From contig NZ_VUKF01000010.1 in assembly GCF_009193185.1 (NCBI RefSeq), forward strand, positions 43,066-107,065: a DNA stretch of 64,000 bases, in the 5' to 3' direction. Made by a program: the position numbers and the translations under genes. Under the pieces are notes generated by a model. That model was not told the origin of the DNA, did no database searches, and saw only the letters and a program-made list of their open reading frames with translations. Below, piece by piece: positions 50,486 through 59,850 of this stretch. Numbering within the stretch: the stretch's first letter is position 1; each line of letters begins with the position of its first letter. The stretch comes from Georgenia thermotolerans. Its GTDB lineage: Bacteria; Actinomycetota; Actinomycetes; Actinomycetales; Actinomycetaceae.

Positions 50486-51885
50486 ACCAGCGCACGTTCC
50501 CCGACAGCTTCGTGTGGGGTGCGGCGACCGCCGCGTACCAGATCGAGGGCGCCGCCACCGAGGGCGGGCGCGGCCGGTCGATCTGGGACGACTTCTCGCA
50601 CACCCCCGGGCGCACCCTCGGCGGCGACACCGGCGACGTCGCCGACGACCACTACCACCGCTGGCAGGACGACGTCGCCCTGATGTCCGAGCTGGGGCTG
50701 GGCGCCTACCGGCTGTCGATCTCCTGGCCGCGGGTGCAGCCGGGCGGCCGGGGCCCGCTCAACCCCGAGGGCGTGGCCTTCTACACCCGCCTGCTCGACG
50801 CCCTGCGCGCCGCGGGCATCGAGCCCGTGGTCACCCTCTACCACTGGGACCTGCCCAGCGAGCTCGAGGCCGCCGGCGGCTGGACCAACCGCGAGACCGC
50901 CTACGCCTTCGCCGAGTACGCCCGCGCCATGGCCCGGGCCCTGGGGGAGCGGGTCGGGCTGTGGATCACGGTGAACGAGCCCTGGTGCTCGGCGTTCCTC
51001 GGCTACGCCTCCGGCGAGCACGCCCCCGGGCGCACCGAGCCGGCCGCCGCCCTGGCGGCCGCGCACCACCTCAACCTCGCCCACGGCCTGGCCGCGGCCG
51101 CCATCCGCGACGAGCTCGGCGACGAGGCGCAGGTCTCCGTCAGCCTCAACCTGCACGTCACCCGCCCGGCCGACCCCGAGTCCGCGGCCGACCTCGAGGC
51201 CGCGCACGAGGTGGACCTGGTCGGCAACCACATCTTCCTCGGCCCGATGCTCGACGGCTCCTACCCCATCGGGCTGCGCGACCTCACCCGCGACATCACC
51301 GACGCCGGTTACGTCCGGCCCGGGGACATGACCCTCATCCGCCAGCGCCTGGACGTCCTGGGCGTCAACTACTACTTCACCAACTACGTGCGCCGCAGCG
51401 ACGGCCCCGCCGCCGGCGGGTCCGGCGGCCACGGCAACGGCCCGGCCAGCCCCTGGGTGGGCCTGGACCGCGTGGAGTTCCTCCCGCCGTCCGGCCCGAC
51501 CACCGCGATGGGCTGGAACATCGAGCCCGACGGCATCTACGAGCTGCTCACCGCCCTGGACAACGCCTACGACGGCCTGCCGCTCATGGTCACCGAGAAC
51601 GGCGCGGCCTTCGACGACGTCCCCGGGCCCGACGGCGAGGTGCACGACCCCGAGCGCGTCGACTACCTGCGCCGCCACATCGACGCCGTCGGCCGCGCCC
51701 GGCAGGACGGCGCCAACGTGCACGGCTACTTCGTGTGGTCGCTGCTGGACAACTTCGAGTGGTCCTACGGCTACAGCAAGCGGTTCGGCATCGTCCGGGT
51801 CGACTACGACACCCAGCGGCGCACGCTCAAGGACTCCGCCCGCTGGTACGCCCAGCTGGCGCGCACCGGCACGCTGCCGGACTGA
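50482..51885 (+). CDS. GH1 family beta-glucosidase
   Basis: A 467-aa retaining glycosidase, expected to release glucose (or a related sugar) from beta-glucosides inside the cell. N-terminal [15 protein letters not shown], acid/base Glu in WITVNEPWC, nucleophile Glu in [11 protein letters not shown], and [18 protein letters not shown] near the C-terminus. There is no signal peptide. Its coupling to nagA suggests a shared diet of beta-linked saccharides such as cello- or chito-oligosaccharides; this is inference. Confidence 0.95.
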   Translation: MNQRTFPDSFVWGAATAAYQIEGAATEGGRGRSIWDDFSHTPGRTLGGDTGDVADDHYHRWQDDVALMSELGLGAYRLSISWPRVQPGGRGPLNPEGVAFYTRLLDALRAAGIEPVVTLYHWDLPSELEAAGGWTNRETAYAFAEYARAMARALGERVGLWITVNEPWCSAFLGYASGEHAPGRTEPAAALAAAHHLNLAHGLAAAAIRDELGDEAQVSVSLNLHVTRPADPESAADLEAAHEVDLVGNHIFLGPMLDGSYPIGLRDLTRDITDAGYVRPGDMTLIRQRLDVLGVNYYFTNYVRRSDGPAAGGSGGHGNGPASPWVGLDRVEFLPPSGPTTAMGWNIEPDGIYELLTALDNAYDGLPLMVTENGAAFDDVPGPDGEVHDPERVDYLRRHIDAVGRARQDGANVHGYFVWSLLDNFEWSYGYSKRFGIVRVDYDTQRRTLKDSARWYAQLARTGTLPD

Positions 51886-51940
51886 CGCACGGCGCGGACG
51901 GCGCTCGCACGCCGCCCCTGCCCGGGGCGACAATGGGCCC

Positions 51941-52252
51941 ATGCCCTCCTCCCGCCGCTCGCGCCGCCGCCCCTACGGGGCGGAGCACGTGCCGCTGGAC
52001 CCCGAGCGGCTGCGGGGCATGCCGCGCAGCGAGCGCGGGCCCGACGGCGGGTCGTACTCGGTGCGGCAGGTGCGCGGGTCGGAGAAGTCCTACCGCTGCC
52101 CCGGCTGCGACCAGCTCATCCCGCCCGGCGTCGCGCACGTCGTCGCCTGGCAGACGGACCACCTGCTCGGCGCCCAGGCCGGCATCGACGACCGCCGCCA
52201 CTGGCACAGCGGCTGCTGGCAGGCCCGCGGGCGCCGTCGGCCGACCCGCTGA
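51941..52252 (+). CDS. Small conserved zinc-ribbon-like protein
   Basis: A 103-aa basic protein I cannot assign. It has an Arg-rich N-terminus (SSRRSRRRPYG), then YRCPGCDQLIPPGVAHVV with a CxxC knuckle and HWHSGCW near the C-terminus; together these could bind one zinc. The type occurs in many Actinobacteria and is sometimes labelled ATP/GTP-binding without visible support. A possible -10 GACAAT lies 6 nt before ATG 51941. The 140 bp after it show nothing recognisable. Confidence 0.75.
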   Translation: MPSSRRSRRRPYGAEHVPLDPERLRGMPRSERGPDGGSYSVRQVRGSEKSYRCPGCDQLIPPGVAHVVAWQTDHLLGAQAGIDDRRHWHSGCWQARGRRRPTR

Positions 52253-52392
52253 CGCAGGCGAGCTCGCGCCGCGCCGTCGCCGCCGCGACCCGGCGCCCGC
52301 GACGAACCCGCACGTCGCGGGGTCGCCGCGCCGGACCCGAACGGACCCAGCCGGGCGAGCGGACCCGGCGGCGGCCGTGCCATGCTCGGCCC

Positions 52393-53205
52393 ATGACCCT
52401 CGCCCTGCACCGTCACGGCCCCGACGAGGGGCTCCCGCTCGTCCTGCTCCACGCCTTCCCGTTGGACGCGCGCATGTGGGACGACGTCCTGGCCCAGCTG
52501 CCCGGCCTCGCCGTCGTCACCGTCGACGCCCCCGGCTTCGGCGCCTCCCCGGCACCGGACGCCGTCGCCGCGGCCGTGGGCCGGCCCGCCGAGCCGTCCC
52601 TGGAGACCTACGCCGACGCCGTCGCCGCCGCGCTCGGCGACGCCGGGATCGACCGGGCCGTCGTCGCGGGGATCTCCATGGGCGGCTACGCCGTCCTCGC
52701 CCTGGCCGAGCGCCACCGGGGCCTGCTGGCCGGCGCCGGCCTGCTCGACACCAAGGCCACCGCGGACGACGACGCCGCCCGCGCCACCCGGCTCCAGGTG
52801 GCCGAGGACGCGGAGGCACGCGGCGCCGACGCGGTCGCGCCGATGGTCACCCAGGTCCTCGGCGACACCAGCAAGGCCGAGCGCCCCCAGGTCGTCGAGC
52901 GGGTGCGGGCGTGGCTCGCCGAGGCCCCGCCGGCCGGGATCGCGTGGGCACAGCGGGCGATGGCCGCCCGGCCCGACCGGGTCACCGCGCTGGAGGACCT
53001 CCACGTACCCGCGCTGGTGCTCCGCGGCGCGGAGGACGCGTCCGCCCCGCAGGCCGCCGCGAACACCATGGCCGAGGCGCTGACCGACGTCGAGGTCGTC
53101 GTCGTGCCGCGGGCCGGCCACCTCAGCCCGGTGGAGGCGCCCGGCGAGGTCGCCGCCGCCCTGCGCGACCTGCACGAGCGCTGCGCCCAGGGCGCGGTGT
53201 CCTGA
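52393..53205 (+). CDS. Alpha/beta-fold hydrolase
   Basis: A 270-aa hydrolase of unknown substrate. Oxyanion region LLHAFPLDARMWDD, nucleophile elbow GISMGGYAVLAL (Ser), acid in VLRGAEDASAP and catalytic His in VPRAGHLSPVEAPGEV. The pattern resembles 3-oxoadipate enol-lactonase/esterase-like proteins. CATGCT (52381-52386) lies 6 nt before ATG 52393, suggesting a leaderless mRNA. Confidence 0.85.
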   Translation: MTLALHRHGPDEGLPLVLLHAFPLDARMWDDVLAQLPGLAVVTVDAPGFGASPAPDAVAAAVGRPAEPSLETYADAVAAALGDAGIDRAVVAGISMGGYAVLALAERHRGLLAGAGLLDTKATADDDAARATRLQVAEDAEARGADAVAPMVTQVLGDTSKAERPQVVERVRAWLAEAPPAGIAWAQRAMAARPDRVTALEDLHVPALVLRGAEDASAPQAAANTMAEALTDVEVVVVPRAGHLSPVEAPGEVAAALRDLHERCAQGAVS

Positions 53206-53252
53206 CCGGCCGCCGTCCCGGGCGCTCCCGACGGCGCCCTACGCTGGGAGGC

Positions 53253-53741
53253 ATGCCGACCCTCCCCGCCGCCCGCATCCGCCCCGCGACGGTGCTCGAC
53301 GCCCCCGCGATCGCCCGCGCGCACCTCCAGGCCTGGCGTGAGACCTACGGCGAGCTCGTCCCCGCCGGTGTCTACGCCCAGCGGGAGGCCGAGGGCCCGG
53401 GGCGGTGGGAGGCGATGCTGGCCGACCCCGGCGCCACCATGACCTGGGTGGCGCAGCGTGACGACGAGGTCGTCGGGTTCGCGACGGCGCTTGCCGCCGG
53501 ACCCGCCGGCGTGCGGCCCCTGCAGCTGTCGCGGCTGTACGTCCTGGCCGCGGAGCAGGGCCGGCGCACCGGCACCCACCTTCTCGAGCTGGCCATCGGG
53601 GACGCGCCGTGCTTCCTCTGGGTCGCGGAGGGCAACACCCGCGCTCAGGGCTTCTACCGCTCCCACGGCTTCGAGGCGGACGGCGCCCGCGAGCCGGTGG
53701 CCGCCGGCGGCCACCTCCTCGCCATCCGGATGGTGCGCTGA
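53253..53741 (+). CDS. GNAT family N-acetyltransferase
   Basis: A 162-aa acetyl-CoA-dependent acyltransferase. Opening RIRPATVLDAPAIARAHLQAWRETYGELVP (key part AHLQAWRETY), beta-strand 4/acetyl-CoA region LSRLYVLAAEQGRRTGTHLLELAI (a variant of the Q/RxxGxG/A loop), and VAEGNTRAQGFYRSHGFEADG at the end. The acceptor is unknown. TACGCT (53240-53245) lies 7 nt before ATG 53253; GGGAGG in between may also serve as RBS. Its stop overlaps the GntR gene (TGATG). Confidence 0.88.
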   Translation: MPTLPAARIRPATVLDAPAIARAHLQAWRETYGELVPAGVYAQREAEGPGRWEAMLADPGATMTWVAQRDDEVVGFATALAAGPAGVRPLQLSRLYVLAAEQGRRTGTHLLELAIGDAPCFLWVAEGNTRAQGFYRSHGFEADGAREPVAAGGHLLAIRMVR

Positions 53742-54097
53742 TGGACCTCGACCTCAGCGTCGACCCCGCCTCCGCCACCCCGCCCTACGAGCAGGTCCGG
53801 GCCCAGCTCGCCGCCGCCATCGACGACGGCGCGCTGCAGCCCGGCACCCGGCTGCCCACCGTGCGGGCGCTCGCCGGCGAGCTCGGGCTGGCGGTCAACA
53901 CCGTCGCCCGGGCCTACCGCGAGCTCGAGCAGGCCGGCGCGGTGGTCACCCGCGGCCGGTCGGGCACCGTCGTCGCCGACGACGACGCCGAGCACGCGGC
54001 GAAGGCCGCGGCCGCCGCCTACGCCGCCCGGGCGCGGGAGCTGGGCCTGACCCCGGCTCGGGCGCTGGAGCTGGCCCGGGACGCGCTCGGCGCCTGA
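53741..54097 (+). CDS. Short GntR-family regulator (YtrA type)
   Basis: A 118-aa protein consisting of a GntR winged helix (PPYEQVRAQLAAAIDDGALQPGTRLPTVRALAGELGLAVNTVARAYRELEQAG, key parts PGTRLPTVRALA and NTVARAYRELE) and a short helical tail. YtrA-type regulators usually control an adjacent ABC exporter; none is present here. Coupled to the acetyltransferase gene, so possibly their shared regulator. Ends before a bidirectional terminator. Confidence 0.88.
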   Translation: MDLDLSVDPASATPPYEQVRAQLAAAIDDGALQPGTRLPTVRALAGELGLAVNTVARAYRELEQAGAVVTRGRSGTVVADDDAEHAAKAAAAAYAARARELGLTPARALELARDALGA

Positions 54098-54140
54098 GAG
54101 CGGGCGGGGACGTCCGGACGCGGTCGGAGTCGGCCGCCCG

Positions 54141-54185
54141 GCGGCGTCCGGCCGGCTGCCGACGTGGCTGCCGGCCGGACGCCGC
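54141..54185. terminator. Bidirectional terminator, 16-bp stem
   Basis: GCGGCGTCCGGCCGGC (54141-54156) pairs perfectly with 54170-54185 across a 13-nt loop, between convergent gntR and the DivIVA-like gene. Confidence 0.88.
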
Positions 54186-54191
54186 ATGCTG

Positions 54192-56150
54192 TCAGCGGCC
54201 GCCGCGTGAGCGGGGCTTGCGCGCCCCCCGAGCGGGCGACCGGGGCGCGCTCGGGCGCGAGGCGCCCTTGGCGGGCGCCGGGGCGTCCTGGATGGCGTCC
54301 ATCCTCTGGGTGTCCGGCCCGACGGCCTCGATGCGCTCGGTCCGGTCGGCCGGCTCCTCGATGGCGCGCACCTCGTCGGGGCCGGCGAGGCGGGCGACGT
54401 CGTCGGGCGCGAACGGAAGCTCGAGCACCGCGGTCTCGTCGGACTGGTCGCCAGCGTCGGGCTTGCCCTGGGGGGCCTTCTCTGCCGCGGGCTTGCCCTG
54501 GGGCGCCTTCTCCGCCGCGGGCTTGCCCTGTGGTGCCTCGTCCGCCGCGGGCGCGGCCTTCGGCGCCTGGGCAGGCGGGGCGGGCGGCTCGGCCGCGGTG
54601 TCGGGCGTCTTGGCGGCGCCCTTCTTCTCGGGGGCGTCGGCCTTCGACTGCTGGGCCTTCTCGGCTGCGGGTGCAGCCTGCGGGGCCTTCTCCGTCGCGG
54701 GCTTGGCCTGGGGCGCCTTCTCGGCCGCCGGCGTGGTCTGGGGCGCCTGGGCGGCGGGCGGGGCCGGCGGCCCGCCGGGGGCGGGCTTCGACTCCGCCGC
54801 TGCCTTGCCTGCCGGGGTGTCGGCCCTGGTGTCCGGTGCCTTGGCGGCCGTGGTGTCGGCCTTGGTGTCGGGCGCCTTGGCGGCCGTGGTGTCGGCCTTG
54901 GTATCCCGCGCCGCGGTCACCGGAGCCTTGGCCTCGGCCGTCTTGGCCACCGGCGCGCCGGCGGCCGGTGTCGCGGGGGCAGGGACCTTGCTCGGCGCGG
55001 TGCCGGCCGGAGCCGGGCCGGCGGTGTCCGTGCCGGCGGATGCCTTGTCGGCGGGCGCCGGTGTCGTGGCCTTCCCGCCCGGCGCGGCGGGCGGGGCCGG
55101 GGGCGCCGGGGGCGCCGGGGGAGCAGGCCGAGCCTCGTCGACGGCCGCCGCGGCGGACAGCCCGAGCATCCCGCGCATGTCGTCGAGGTAGGCGGCGACC
55201 TCCTCGCGCTGGCGCGTGAGCTCCTCGACCCGGCGCTGCGCGGTCGCCAGGGTGGCCTCCGCGTCCGCCTCGGCCTCCCGGCGCACCCGGGCGGCCTCCG
55301 CCTGGGCGTCCGCCAGCAGACGGGCGATCTCGGCGCGGGCGTGCTCCTCGCGCTCGCGCACGGTCGTGTCGGTCTCGACCAGCAGCCGCTCGCAGCGCTG
55401 CACCGCCTCGGCCAGCCGGCGCTCCGCGTCGAGCGCCCGGCTCTCCGCGTCGCCGGTCATGGTGTCGATGCGGGCCTTGGCCGCCGCGAACGCCTCGGAC
55501 GCCTCCTGCTCGGCGCGGGCGCGGACGTCCGCCGCCTCCTGCTCCGCGTGGGCGCGCATCTCGGTGGCGAGCTTCTCCGTCGTCGTCCGCATGACGCCGA
55601 GCTCCCGCTCGAGGCTCGCGCGCCGCTCGCTGGCCTCGGCGGTGCTGGTGGCGGAGAGCCGCGCGGCCTCGCGCTCGGCGGAGGCGACCAGCTCCTCGGC
55701 GCGGCGGCGGGCGTTGAGCAGGGTGGTCTCGGCCTCGGTGCGCGTGTGGGACTCGACGTGCTCGGCCTCCTGGCGGGCCTCGGCGAGCCGCTGGGCCGCC
55801 TCCTGCTCGGCGCGTTCCTGCACGGCCCGGGCGCTGGCGCGAGCGCGCTCGAGGGCCTTCTGGGCGTCGTCGTTGGCGCGGTTGACCACCTCCAGCGCCT
55901 GCTCCTCGGCCGAGCGCAGCAGCCGCTCCACCCGGGACCCGAGCCCGGCGTAGGTGGGCCGCTCGTTCTCCCGCAGCTGTCGCTGCGCCTCGGAGAGCTC
56001 GCCGGACATCTTCATGACGCGGGTGTCGAGCGCCTCCACCTCACGCCGGGCCTCGCTCAGGGCCTCGGTCAGCGCCTGCACGCGCTGGTCGACCTGGGCG
56101 CGGTCGTAGCCGCGCATGACCACCGGGAACACCGGTCGCTCGTTGCTCAC
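54192..56150 (-). CDS. Large DivIVA-domain coiled-coil protein with low-complexity tail
   Basis: A 652-aa putative scaffold. The N-terminal DivIVA-like segment (FPVVMRGYDRAQVDQRV, about 7-23) precedes a very long Ala/Glu/Arg coiled coil to about residue 300. A Pro/Ala/Lys tail follows with tandem repeats (DTKADTTAAKAP, 12 aa; AAEKAPQGKP, 10 aa, three copies). The last 90 residues are acidic then Arg-rich (GARKPRSRGGR). Related architectures are the polar-growth proteins Wag31/DivIVA and the filament proteins FilP/Scy, but this is neither by obvious identity. The start is GTG 56150 after GAGGACTGA; TAGTCT (56206-56211) is a likely -10. Divergent from the membrane-protein operon. Confidence 0.85.
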   Translation of the reverse strand: MSNERPVFPVVMRGYDRAQVDQRVQALTEALSEARREVEALDTRVMKMSGELSEAQRQLRENERPTYAGLGSRVERLLRSAEEQALEVVNRANDDAQKALERARASARAVQERAEQEAAQRLAEARQEAEHVESHTRTEAETTLLNARRRAEELVASAEREAARLSATSTAEASERRASLERELGVMRTTTEKLATEMRAHAEQEAADVRARAEQEASEAFAAAKARIDTMTGDAESRALDAERRLAEAVQRCERLLVETDTTVREREEHARAEIARLLADAQAEAARVRREAEADAEATLATAQRRVEELTRQREEVAAYLDDMRGMLGLSAAAAVDEARPAPPAPPAPPAPPAAPGGKATTPAPADKASAGTDTAGPAPAGTAPSKVPAPATPAAGAPVAKTAEAKAPVTAARDTKADTTAAKAPDTKADTTAAKAPDTRADTPAGKAAAESKPAPGGPPAPPAAQAPQTTPAAEKAPQAKPATEKAPQAAPAAEKAQQSKADAPEKKGAAKTPDTAAEPPAPPAQAPKAAPAADEAPQGKPAAEKAPQGKPAAEKAPQGKPDAGDQSDETAVLELPFAPDDVARLAGPDEVRAIEEPADRTERIEAVGPDTQRMDAIQDAPAPAKGASRPSAPRSPARGARKPRSRGGR

Positions 56151-56414
56151 ACTCAGTCCTCCGTGTCGTACCCCGACCCCTCTGAGGCCGGATGAGCGTC
56201 TCCCCAGACTAACCACGCGGGCGACGGGTGCCCGGGGACGGGACGGCAGCTGGGACGGGCGCCCGGGGCATCGCGCCGGCTGTGAGATGGGCCGCTGGGC
56301 CCGGCGGCGGCGGGCCCTCGACGGGTGAGGGGAAGCGCCCCGCCCGGGCGCACCGTATTCTGGCCCGTTGACGATGCTCTCGCGCATCCCGGAACTGGGA
56401 GGACCCTCCACCTC

Positions 56415-57779
56415 GTGAATCGTCGGATCATCTCCGTCGTCCTCATGGTGCTCGGGGTGATTGCCATCGCACTGGCGATCGCCTCTGCCACCGTGTGGCG
56501 CCCCACGGACACCGCGACCCTGACCCTGCCCACCCGACCCACCACGCCGGTGGTCATCTCCGACGCAGGCGTCCTCGACGCCGTGGCGCCGGACGTCCGG
56601 ATCGTCGCGACGGCGGACGACGGCCAGCCCGTCACCCTCGCCGTCGGGCGCACCGAGGACGTCCAGGCCTGGGTGGACGGCGCGCCGCACACCCGCATCA
56701 CGGGGCTGAGCAGCTGGGAGCAGCTGGCCGTGAAGGACGTCGCCGGCGGTGAGGCGACCGAGGGTGCGGCGCCCGCGGAGGGCCAGGCCGCGCTGCCCAG
56801 CCCGGCCGGCTCCGACCTGTGGGTCAGCGAGCAGACCGGCACCGGGACGGCCGAGCTGTCCTGGAAGGACCGGGACGGGCGGTGGAGCCTGCTGGCGGCG
56901 ACCGACGGGACCGCGCCCGCCCCGCAGGTCTCGCTGAGCTGGCCGCGCGAGGTCAGCACGCCGTGGCTCGTGCCCGGACTGATCGTGGGTGCGCTCCTGC
57001 TCCTGGCCGGCCTGGCGCTGGCCGTCCTCGAGGTCCTGACCGCGCGCGAGCTGCGCCGCCGGGAGGCCGTCGCCGGGGCGCCGGAGGACGAGACCGTGGT
57101 CCTCCCGGCCGCCGAGACGGCCGGCCTGACCCGCCGCCAGCTGCGCGAGCGGGCCCGGGCCGCCGCGCAGCAGGGCAGGGGACGGCGCGGCGAGCCCGCC
57201 GAGGAGGCGGCCACCGCCGTGGTCCCCGCCGCCGCGGCGGGCGAGACCGCCGCGACCGAGGACCTGGTCACGGCCGGCTCGGCGCGCGGCGCCGGCATCG
57301 TCCCGGCGTCCCCGCGGGCGGCGGAGTACCGCCGGGAGCGTGACGCGGCCGACGAGGGCGGCGACGACGGCGCCGACCAGACCCAGCAGATGACCGCGGT
57401 GGCGGAGGGCGAGCAGGCCGGAGCCGGCGCGGACCCGACCCAGCCGATGGCCGCCGTCGGCGGCGAGACCGAGAGCCTCGCCGTGAACGAGGACGACCTG
57501 CAGGCGGCCGGCGTCGCCCGCGGCACCGGCGTGGTGCCCGCCGCCGACAGCTCTCCGGAGCTGCGCCAGGCCCGGGAGACGGGCCCGGCGGCGGGGGAGC
57601 ACGAGGAGGAGGAAGCGGCCGGCGAGGCGGGGCAACCGCCCAGCTGGCGCAGCATGTGGGGATTCGGCGAGCGCAAGGAGACGACGGACGACGGCCCGGA
57701 GGCGGTGCGGCCGGGCGGAGAGCCGCAGGACGGCCGCCCCGACGCCGAGGACATCCGCGACGAGGAGGAGCAGCGATGA
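56415..57779 (+). CDS. Hypothetical membrane protein, two TM helices and long acidic cytoplasmic tail
   Basis: 454 aa, not recognised. TM1 at about 5-27 (IISVVLMVLGVIAIALAIASA), an extracellular domain of ~160 residues (VVISDAGVLDAVAPDVRIVATADDGQ region), TM2 at about 190-213, then a cytoplasmic tail of ~240 residues. The tail is rich in Ala, Glu and Gly, with repeated GTGVVPA/GAGIVPA segments. The start GTG 56415 has GGGAGGA 11 nt upstream; a TATTCT -10 lies at 56356-56361. It overlaps the lipoprotein gene (ATGA); the pair faces away from the DivIVA-like gene, and a shared envelope or growth role is plausible but unproven. Confidence 0.75.
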   Translation: MNRRIISVVLMVLGVIAIALAIASATVWRPTDTATLTLPTRPTTPVVISDAGVLDAVAPDVRIVATADDGQPVTLAVGRTEDVQAWVDGAPHTRITGLSSWEQLAVKDVAGGEATEGAAPAEGQAALPSPAGSDLWVSEQTGTGTAELSWKDRDGRWSLLAATDGTAPAPQVSLSWPREVSTPWLVPGLIVGALLLLAGLALAVLEVLTARELRRREAVAGAPEDETVVLPAAETAGLTRRQLRERARAAAQQGRGRRGEPAEEAATAVVPAAAAGETAATEDLVTAGSARGAGIVPASPRAAEYRRERDAADEGGDDGADQTQQMTAVAEGEQAGAGADPTQPMAAVGGETESLAVNEDDLQAAGVARGTGVVPAADSSPELRQARETGPAAGEHEEEEAAGEAGQPPSWRSMWGFGERKETTDDGPEAVRPGGEPQDGRPDAEDIRDEEEQR

Positions 57780-58801
57780 CGCGCCGCACCCGGCTCTCCG
57801 TGGCGGCGGGCGCCGCGCTGTCCCTGGCGTTCCTCGCCGGCTGCAGCTCCGAGCTGCCCCAGCCCGATCCCGAGCCCACCGCCGAGACGGCGCCGCCGGT
57901 GCTCGACGGCGACCGCCTGGACCGGATCCTGACCGAGACGGCCGCGACCTTCCAGAAGGCCGACGAGGCCAAGGACCCCGAGGCCCTCGCCGCCCGGATC
58001 ACCGGCCCGGCCCTCGAGGTGCGCCAGGCCGAGTACCGGCTGGCCGAGGCCACGGGGGGCAGCACCGCGCCGTCGCCCGTCACCACGGCCACCCAGGTCG
58101 AGGCGGTGGCCGCGACGTACGACTTCCCGCGCACCGCGATGGTCATCACCCAGGTGCCGGAGGGGGCCAACCTGCCCCTCCTGCTCACCTTCGCCCAGCC
58201 CGACGCCCGCACGCCCTACAAGCTGTGGGGCTGGGTCGAGCTCTTCCCCGGCATCGAGACGCCCCCGCTCATCCACCCCGACACCGGCTCCCAGCAGCTC
58301 GCCCCGGACTCCGAGGGGCTGATCGCGACGCCGGCGCAGGCGGTGGAGCGCTACGTCGACACGCTCAACAAGCAGGACAGCGAGTACGCCGACCAGTTCG
58401 CCGGCGACCCGTACAAGGACAGCTCGCGCAAGGCCATCACCGACCTCGACAGCCGCATCGAGGCCGCGGGCGACGCGTCGATCAGCTACGCCGTCGGAGA
58501 CGACGCCCCGCAGGCCCTCGCGACGGCGGACGGCGGCGCCATCGTCCTGGGCGAGCTGAGCTCCACGCAGACCATCAAGAAGACCGTGCCCGGGGCCACC
58601 CTGACGGTCGGTGGCGAGATCGGGGCGCTGCTCGGCCAGGACAAGCAGGTGCGCGGCACGGTGGCGGGCGTCTCGGAGGTGCTCGTGGCGTTCTACGTGC
58701 CGCCGGCCGGCGGCGACGCCAAGCAGATCCGGCCCCTGGGCGCCAAGACCGTGCTCACCGAGGTCAGCCGGAACGACGCGGAGGCCCCGGCTGCGAGATG
58801 A
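57776..58801 (+). CDS. Hypothetical lipoprotein
   Basis: A 341-aa exported lipoprotein: basic N-terminus, hydrophobic core and lipobox LAFLAGC with the lipidated Cys at about residue 23, then a Pro/Glu linker. The mature domain (LDRILTETAATFQKADEAKDPEALAARITGPALEVR in outline) looks like two NTF2/SnoaL-like halves, but I do not recognise a family. It is translationally coupled to the two-TM protein upstream, suggesting a common envelope function. Confidence 0.8.
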   Translation: MTRRTRLSVAAGAALSLAFLAGCSSELPQPDPEPTAETAPPVLDGDRLDRILTETAATFQKADEAKDPEALAARITGPALEVRQAEYRLAEATGGSTAPSPVTTATQVEAVAATYDFPRTAMVITQVPEGANLPLLLTFAQPDARTPYKLWGWVELFPGIETPPLIHPDTGSQQLAPDSEGLIATPAQAVERYVDTLNKQDSEYADQFAGDPYKDSSRKAITDLDSRIEAAGDASISYAVGDDAPQALATADGGAIVLGELSSTQTIKKTVPGATLTVGGEIGALLGQDKQVRGTVAGVSEVLVAFYVPPAGGDAKQIRPLGAKTVLTEVSRNDAEAPAAR

Positions 58802-58859
58802 TGCAGCCGACCGGGCACGGCGCCCGGCCACCGAGACGGACGAAGGACGAAGGACGACA

Positions 58860-59801
58860 ATGAGCCAGCCGATGCCCCGCGTCAATCTCCACGGAGCGGT
58901 GGACCTCTCCTCCCTCGCGGGACCGCCCGCCGGGCAGCAGCAGGCCGCGGCGCCCGGGGGCGCCCCGGCGGGGGCCGTGCCGGGGGCGGTCGTCACCGAC
59001 GTCAGCGAGGCGACCTTCGGGCAGACCGTGCAGCTGTCCACCCAGGTCCCCGTCCTCCTGCTGCTCGGCTCCGCCCGCTCGGGCGCGACGGCGGAGCTCG
59101 ACGCCGTCCTGGAGAAGCTCGCCCGCGAGTACGGCGGCCGCTTCCAGCTGGCCCGGGTCGACGGCGACGCCAACCCGCAGATCGCCGCGGCGCTGCAGGT
59201 CCAGGCGGTGCCCACGGTGGTCGCGCTCGTGGCCGGCCAGCCGCTGCCGCTCTTCCAGGGCGCCTACCCCGAGGACCAGGTGCGCCAGGTGCTCGACGAG
59301 GTGCTGCGCGTGGCCGCCCAGAACGGGGTCACGGGGGTGCTCGAGGACACCGGCGACGACGTCGCCGAGGCCCCGGAGGAGCCGCCGCTGCCCCCGCTGC
59401 ACGCCGAGGCGCTGGCCGCGATCGAGCGCGGCGACCTGGACGGCGCCGAGGCCGCCTACACCCAGGCGCTCAACGAGAACCCGCGCGACGCCGACGCCAA
59501 GGCCGCGCTGCTGCAGGTCCAGCTCATCCGCCGGGTGGAGCAGCACGACCCCGACGAGGTGCTCCGCCGCGCGGCCGCGGCCGGCCCGGCCGACGTCGCC
59601 GCGCAGCTCGCCGCGGCCGACGTCGAGGCCACCACCGGGCAGTTCGGCGCCGCGTTCGACCGGCTGCTCGCCGTCGTGCGCGCCACCGCCGGGGACGACC
59701 GGGAGCAGGCCCGGCTGCGGCTCATCGAGCTGTTCGACATCGCCGGCCCGACGCCCGAGGTGCAGTCGGCCCGGCGCCAGCTGGCCAGCGCCCTGTACTG
59801 A
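58860..59801 (+). CDS. YbbN-like thioredoxin-fold/TPR protein without active-site cysteines
   Basis: A 313-aa protein. An Ala/Pro-rich N-terminus (to about 50) leads into a thioredoxin fold (VPVLLLLGSARSGATAELDAVLEKLA ... VQAVPTVVALVAGQPL, with the cis-Pro kept), then a helical TPR-like C-terminal half (IERGDLDGAEAAYTQALNENPRDADAKAALLQ). The CxxC position is SARSGA, so no disulfide chemistry is expected; this matches co-chaperone YbbN/CnoX-type proteins. Cytoplasmic. Last gene before a convergent boundary. Confidence 0.85.
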   Translation: MSQPMPRVNLHGAVDLSSLAGPPAGQQQAAAPGGAPAGAVPGAVVTDVSEATFGQTVQLSTQVPVLLLLGSARSGATAELDAVLEKLAREYGGRFQLARVDGDANPQIAAALQVQAVPTVVALVAGQPLPLFQGAYPEDQVRQVLDEVLRVAAQNGVTGVLEDTGDDVAEAPEEPPLPPLHAEALAAIERGDLDGAEAAYTQALNENPRDADAKAALLQVQLIRRVEQHDPDEVLRRAAAAGPADVAAQLAAADVEATTGQFGAAFDRLLAVVRATAGDDREQARLRLIELFDIAGPTPEVQSARRQLASALY

Positions 59802-59850
59802 GCGCCTCGCGCGGACCCGGGGATCCTCCCGCCGTACCTGGCGACCGACG

